A stretch of DNA of 10,038 nt from an uncultured Lachnospiraceae bacterium (GTDB lineage: Bacteria; Bacillota_A; Clostridia; Lachnospirales; Lachnospiraceae), in contig CADBNG010000370.1 in the NCBI GenBank assembly GCA_902795985.1, positions 1 to 10,038 on the forward strand, read 5' to 3'. The first letter of the stretch is position 1. The number at the start of each line of letters is the position of its first letter. The notes beneath the pieces are model-generated. The model was given only the letters and a program-made list of their open reading frames with translations, was not told the DNA's origin and did not search any database. Shown piece by piece: positions 8,201-10,038 of the stretch. Both the position numbers and the translations under genes were made by a program.

Positions 8201-8785
8201 ATAATCAATCGGTTCGATCTTTGTGATCTCGTGGGAGGTCCGGAAGCCGTCAAAGAAGTGAATGAACGGGATTCTCCCCTTAATGGCGGCCAGATGCGCA
8301 ACGCCGCCCAGATCCATGACTTCCTGAACGCTGCCCGTGGAAAGCATGGCGAAACCGGTGGCCCGGCAGTCCATCACGTCGGAGTGATCCCCGAAAATGG
8401 ACATGGCGTGGGTTCCCACGGTTCTCGCTGCCACGTGCAGGACGCATGGATGGCGCTGTCCCGAGATCCGGTGCATGACGGGAATCATCAGCATCAGTCC
8501 CTGGGAGGAAGTAAAGCTGGCAGCCAGGGCGCCGGATTCCAGCGCGCCGTGCACGGCGCCGATCGCGCCGGCCTCGGACTGCATTTCCACCAGCCGGACG
8601 GTCTGTCCGAACAGGTTCTTCCGGCCGTTTGCCGACCAGACGTCCGTCTTTCCGGCCATGGGGGAGGAAGGCGTAATCGGATAAATGGCTGCCACTTCCG
8701 TAAAGGCATAGGCGATATATGCAGCGGCTTCATTGCCGTCCATTGTTACAAGTTTTCTGTTTTCATTGCTCGCTGTCGAAGACAT
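5282..8785 (-). CDS. nifJ: Pyruvate:ferredoxin (flavodoxin) oxidoreductase
   Basis: A 1167-aa single-chain enzyme, normal length for the homodimeric family. It converts pyruvate, CoA and oxidised ferredoxin to acetyl-CoA, CO2 and reduced ferredoxin in the cytosol of anaerobes. Domain I has YPITPSSPM (T38) and AAR121, matching the pyruvate-binding Thr31 and Arg114 of the Desulfovibrio africanus enzyme. The ferredoxin domain has two 4Fe-4S motifs: C694-x2-C697-x2-C700-x3-C704 and C750-x2-C753-x2-C756-x3-C760. The third, proximal cluster has C816, C819, C844 and C1075. The thiamine diphosphate site is GGDGWAYDIG (965-974) through VYSNTGGQSS with N1000. All expected cofactor ligands are present, so it should be active. 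The ATG at 8785 is preceded by AAAGGA at 7-nt spacing. It leads a probable operon with the dipeptidase and tRNA-editing genes. The reducing power would feed hydrogenase or other ferredoxin-dependent steps encoded elsewhere. Confidence 0.97.
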   Translation of the reverse strand: MSSTASNENRKLVTMDGNEAAAYIAYAFTEVAAIYPITPSSPMAGKTDVWSANGRKNLFGQTVRLVEMQSEAGAIGAVHGALESGALAASFTSSQGLMLMIPVMHRISGQRHPCVLHVAARTVGTHAMSIFGDHSDVMDCRATGFAMLSTGSVQEVMDLGGVAHLAAIKGRIPFIHFFDGFRTSHEITKIEPIDYEDLRRMLDMDAVDAFRDHALNPEHPLLRSTVQNPDIYFQVREANNTAYDTLPDIVEDYMRQINELTGRDYHLFNYYGDPEAERVIIAMGSVSGTIEETVDYLNKRGGKVGFLQVHLFRPFDTRRFLEAIPASCRKIAVLDRTKEMGSAGEPLFQDVCTALRGRSDLTVIGGRYGLSSKDTTPGQIAAVYTNLAKETPLADFTIGIVDDVTHLSLPEEKVFPGGKGVVACKFWGLGGDGTVGANKDTVEIINEHTPKFGQAYFEYDAKKSFGITKSHLRFGDAPIRSSYYVKYADFVACHNATYIDKYDMVSEIKPGGTFLINCPWAPEELEQHIPAHVRREIAKKKLRLYLIDAVKIAEKLGLGSHINMVLQSAFFNLVDVIPPEEAVGYMKDAATKRYYTKGDNIVRMNHAAIDAGKDGLVEVAVPEEWLEAEGEPAVRTGVPEVVTKLCDPINAQKGDDLPVSAFAGYEDGAIDMGLTAYEKRGIATHIPLWDPDKCLQCNKCSYVCPHAVIRPYLLSMEEKDAAPHGMKMIMAKGKQAEGLFYSLQISTLDCTGCGSCENCCPAKEKALQMVPIGDDPKTPESWEYALTLSDKGDIFNPYTVKGSQFRQPLVEFSAACAGCGETPYAKLLTQLFGDRIYWANATGCTQAWGGAMPGIPYTVNKRGAGPAWSNSLFEDNAEFSLGMVLAVRQQREAQKARVEAYRETCTDEEVLAAIDGWLATFYDFDASAPASRVLAEILEKKQDPAAKEILKRKDQLTKKTFWMYGGDGWAYDIGFGGLDHVFATGEDINVLIVDTEVYSNTGGQSSKATQIGAVAEFAASGKTRPKKDIGAMLMTYGNVYVAQVAMGADNAQLVKAVHEAEQFRGPSLIIAYAPCTTHGLKCGMAKVQDEMKRAVDAGYWNLYRYNPAAEPKFVMDSKAPTLPYEEFLDGEVRYSSLKRTFPDNAKELFAKGAQQAVERYEKLKNQA

Positions 8786-8792
8786 GTTCCGG

Positions 8793-8798
8793 TCCTTT
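8793..8798 (-). promoter_or_regulatory. Shine-Dalgarno site of nifJ
   Basis: AAAGGA on the minus strand lies 7 nt before the ATG at 8785. It supports this start, which places YPITPSSPM at the usual distance from the N-terminus. Confidence 0.7.
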
Positions 8799-8861
8799 CC
8801 CGTTTTCCGCGGATGTCGTTGGATTCTGCCCGTATGCTGAAAACGGACAATATTACTATGC

Positions 8862-8891
8862 AGTATAACGCAAAGCGGGCCGCCGGGGCAA
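8862..8891 (-). promoter_or_regulatory. Candidate sigma-A promoter of the nifJ operon
   Basis: On the minus strand TTGCCC (8886-8891, 4/6 to consensus) is followed after 18 nt by TATACT (8862-8867, 5/6). It lies just after the upstream gene's terminator and would give an untranslated leader of about 70 nt. It sits between a terminator and a strong start codon, where a promoter is expected, but it is a match by eye only. Confidence 0.45.
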
Positions 8892-8913
8892 GAAGGAAGT
8901 GTTTTTTCGGCGC

Positions 8914-8942
8914 AAAAAAGGATCCCGGTTCCGCCGGGATCC
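8914..8942 (-). terminator. Intrinsic (Rho-independent) terminator of the zinc-ribbon membrane protein gene
   Basis: A perfect 9-bp stem, GGATCCCGG (8920-8928) with CCGGGATCC (8934-8942), and a 5-nt loop. In the minus-strand transcript it is followed directly by six U residues (8914-8919). It begins 22 nt after the stop codon of the gene on its right. It separates that gene from the nifJ operon, so nifJ needs its own promoter. Confidence 0.9.
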
Positions 8943-8964
8943 CCTGTTTTCTCTCATTCTCCGG

Positions 8965-10038
8965 TCAGTCTGTATATTGGCTCATCCAGATTTCCACCGT
9001 CTGGAAGCCCCTGAACACCACCCGGATGGCTACGTTGTCCGCGTTTTTCGCCCGGAACTGTTCTTCGGTCCGGTCATGATCCACCGTAAAGCCGGCGTCC
9101 ATGCAGTCGGAAACATAGGCAGTATACGCCTCCAGATCCATGTTTCCGACATAAGCGTTGAAATAATCCGTCGAATCGCCGACGATTTTCCCGTACGTGG
9201 ACGGCGGCGCCGGCAGCAGTGCCGCCAGACCGTGGGCCGGCCATTTGAACTCGCTCATGCGGATCGCGGTCTGCGCCCGGAGGGACATGCTGTTCAGGGA
9301 ACCGTAATGATACAGCTCGATATGCTCGCCGGCTTCGTTATAGGCTTCAAAATCTCCCTGATAAGGTGTTTTCTGATCCACCGTATAGCCGGCCTGCTTA
9401 CAGGCGGAAACATAGCTTTTGAACTGCGCTTCCGTGAAAGGCTCCAGCTCCATGCTCAGCGTATCCGCCGTATCGGTATAGATTATTCCCTTCGTGGATT
9501 CCGGCCGCGGCAGCGGGGCGGAATAGGTCAGGCTGTCCCAGTCAATCTCTTCAGCGGTCAGGTGCCCGCTGTATCCGTCATTGGAATACAGCCCGATATA
9601 AACCAGGATCAGCGCCGCGGCAATCGCCAGCGTCACACGATGCAGGCCCGGACGCGCTTTTTTGAAAACCCGGAAGCCCAGAAGGAACGTCAGGATCAGA
9701 AGCGCGACCTGGATCAACGCAATGATGCGGCTGTACGGCGCATAGGCGGATCCCATCAGCCCCAGCAGGCTGATCACAAGGATAATGACGGTCAGGCGGA
9801 AGGAACGGCTGCGGCGGAAGCGCAGGCTCTCATCGGACTTTTCCTTCTCCTTCAGGCGCTCATGGATCATTCTCTGGCGGCCGAGCTCGACCTCCTTATA
9901 GGCCTCGCTGCGGATCTTTTCGATCTTGACCGCATCGCTCTCCTCAATCACTTCACGGGAGCCGCAATACGGACAGATCAGGGTTTCGCCGTCTTCCGCT
10001 TCGTTCAGGGTACCCCCGCAGCTTTTGCACCGCAGAAC
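8965..10038 (-). CDS. Zinc-ribbon membrane protein with two DUF6591-like C-terminal domains (N-terminus outside window)
   Basis: 357 residues are visible and the frame stays open to the right edge, so the true start lies beyond it. A GTG at 9951 is an internal codon: starting there would remove a clean zinc ribbon, C4-x2-C7-x14-C22-x2-C25 in visible numbering (bases 9964-10029). A charged helical stretch follows (VKIEKIRSEAYKEVELGRQ to about residue 79). Three hydrophobic helices come next at about 80-99, 104-124 and 134-151. The C-terminal part contains two related domains, about 167-255 and 263-354. The second resembles DUF6591 (FKWPAHGLAALLP, YVSDCMDAGFTVD). Such proteins are common in Clostridia and their role is unknown. 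The layout suggests a cytosolic zinc ribbon and an exported C-terminal sensor or binding region, which is inference. The gene ends at a strong terminator. Confidence 0.85.
   Translation of the reverse strand, partial: VLRCKSCGGTLNEAEDGETLICPYCGSREVIEESDAVKIEKIRSEAYKEVELGRQRMIHERLKEKEKSDESLRFRRSRSFRLTVIILVISLLGLMGSAYAPYSRIIALIQVALLILTFLLGFRVFKKARPGLHRVTLAIAAALILVYIGLYSNDGYSGHLTAEEIDWDSLTYSAPLPRPESTKGIIYTDTADTLSMELEPFTEAQFKSYVSACKQAGYTVDQKTPYQGDFEAYNEAGEHIELYHYGSLNSMSLRAQTAIRMSEFKWPAHGLAALLPAPPSTYGKIVGDSTDYFNAYVGNMDLEAYTAYVSDCMDAGFTVDHDRTEEQFRAKNADNVAIRVVFRGFQTVEIWMSQYTD

Noticed and set aside
6614..9079. An 821-codon open frame on the plus strand opposite nifJ
   Set aside because: It is antisense to a gene with full family motifs, runs through the nifJ promoter and the terminator at 8914-8942 into the next gene's end, and its translation shows no recognisable domain. 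Long antisense frames are common opposite G+C-rich genes with biased codon use.

Overview
The window looks like chromosome from an anaerobic, moderately G+C-rich Firmicute of the Clostridia (Lachnospiraceae/Oscillospiraceae-like gut bacteria). This rests on four things: a full-length pyruvate:ferredoxin oxidoreductase, an SLH-anchored surface protein with MBG-, InlB- and Big_2-type modules, a zinc-ribbon membrane protein with DUF6591-like domains, and strong AGGAG-type ribosome binding sites. No species is claimed. Every supported gene lies on the minus strand, so the layout is best read from right to left. There are no rRNA, tRNA, CRISPR or transposon features that I can support.

Right end (8965-10038): a membrane protein whose N-terminus lies beyond the window. 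It has a four-cysteine zinc ribbon, a charged helical segment, three membrane helices and two related C-terminal domains. It ends at a clear intrinsic terminator (8914-8942).

Centre (4012-8785): a probable three-gene operon. nifJ (pyruvate:ferredoxin oxidoreductase, 1167 aa) is followed after 22 nt by a VanX-type D-Ala-D-Ala dipeptidase, and after a further 42 nt by a YbaK/ProXp-ala-type Ala-tRNA(Pro) deacylase. All three are cytosolic. The common thread may be alanine and pyruvate, but that link is inference.

Left (1-3750): 1250 codons of a secreted S-layer-homology protein, open at the left edge. It starts with a signal peptide, then two tandem copies of a ~345-aa module (DUF6273-like plus a beta-rich domain), then Ig-like, InlB-like, MBG-like and Big_2 domains, and finally the start of an SLH domain. 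The gene is easy to miss because its stop codon is outside the window and small shadow frames cover it. The two module copies are nearly identical except for short clustered patches, one of which is six consecutive changed residues between invariant flanks. That pattern resembles a diversified ligand-binding face and is the most interesting signal here. The 261-nt gap between this gene and the operon holds a promoter candidate and a weak stem-loop.
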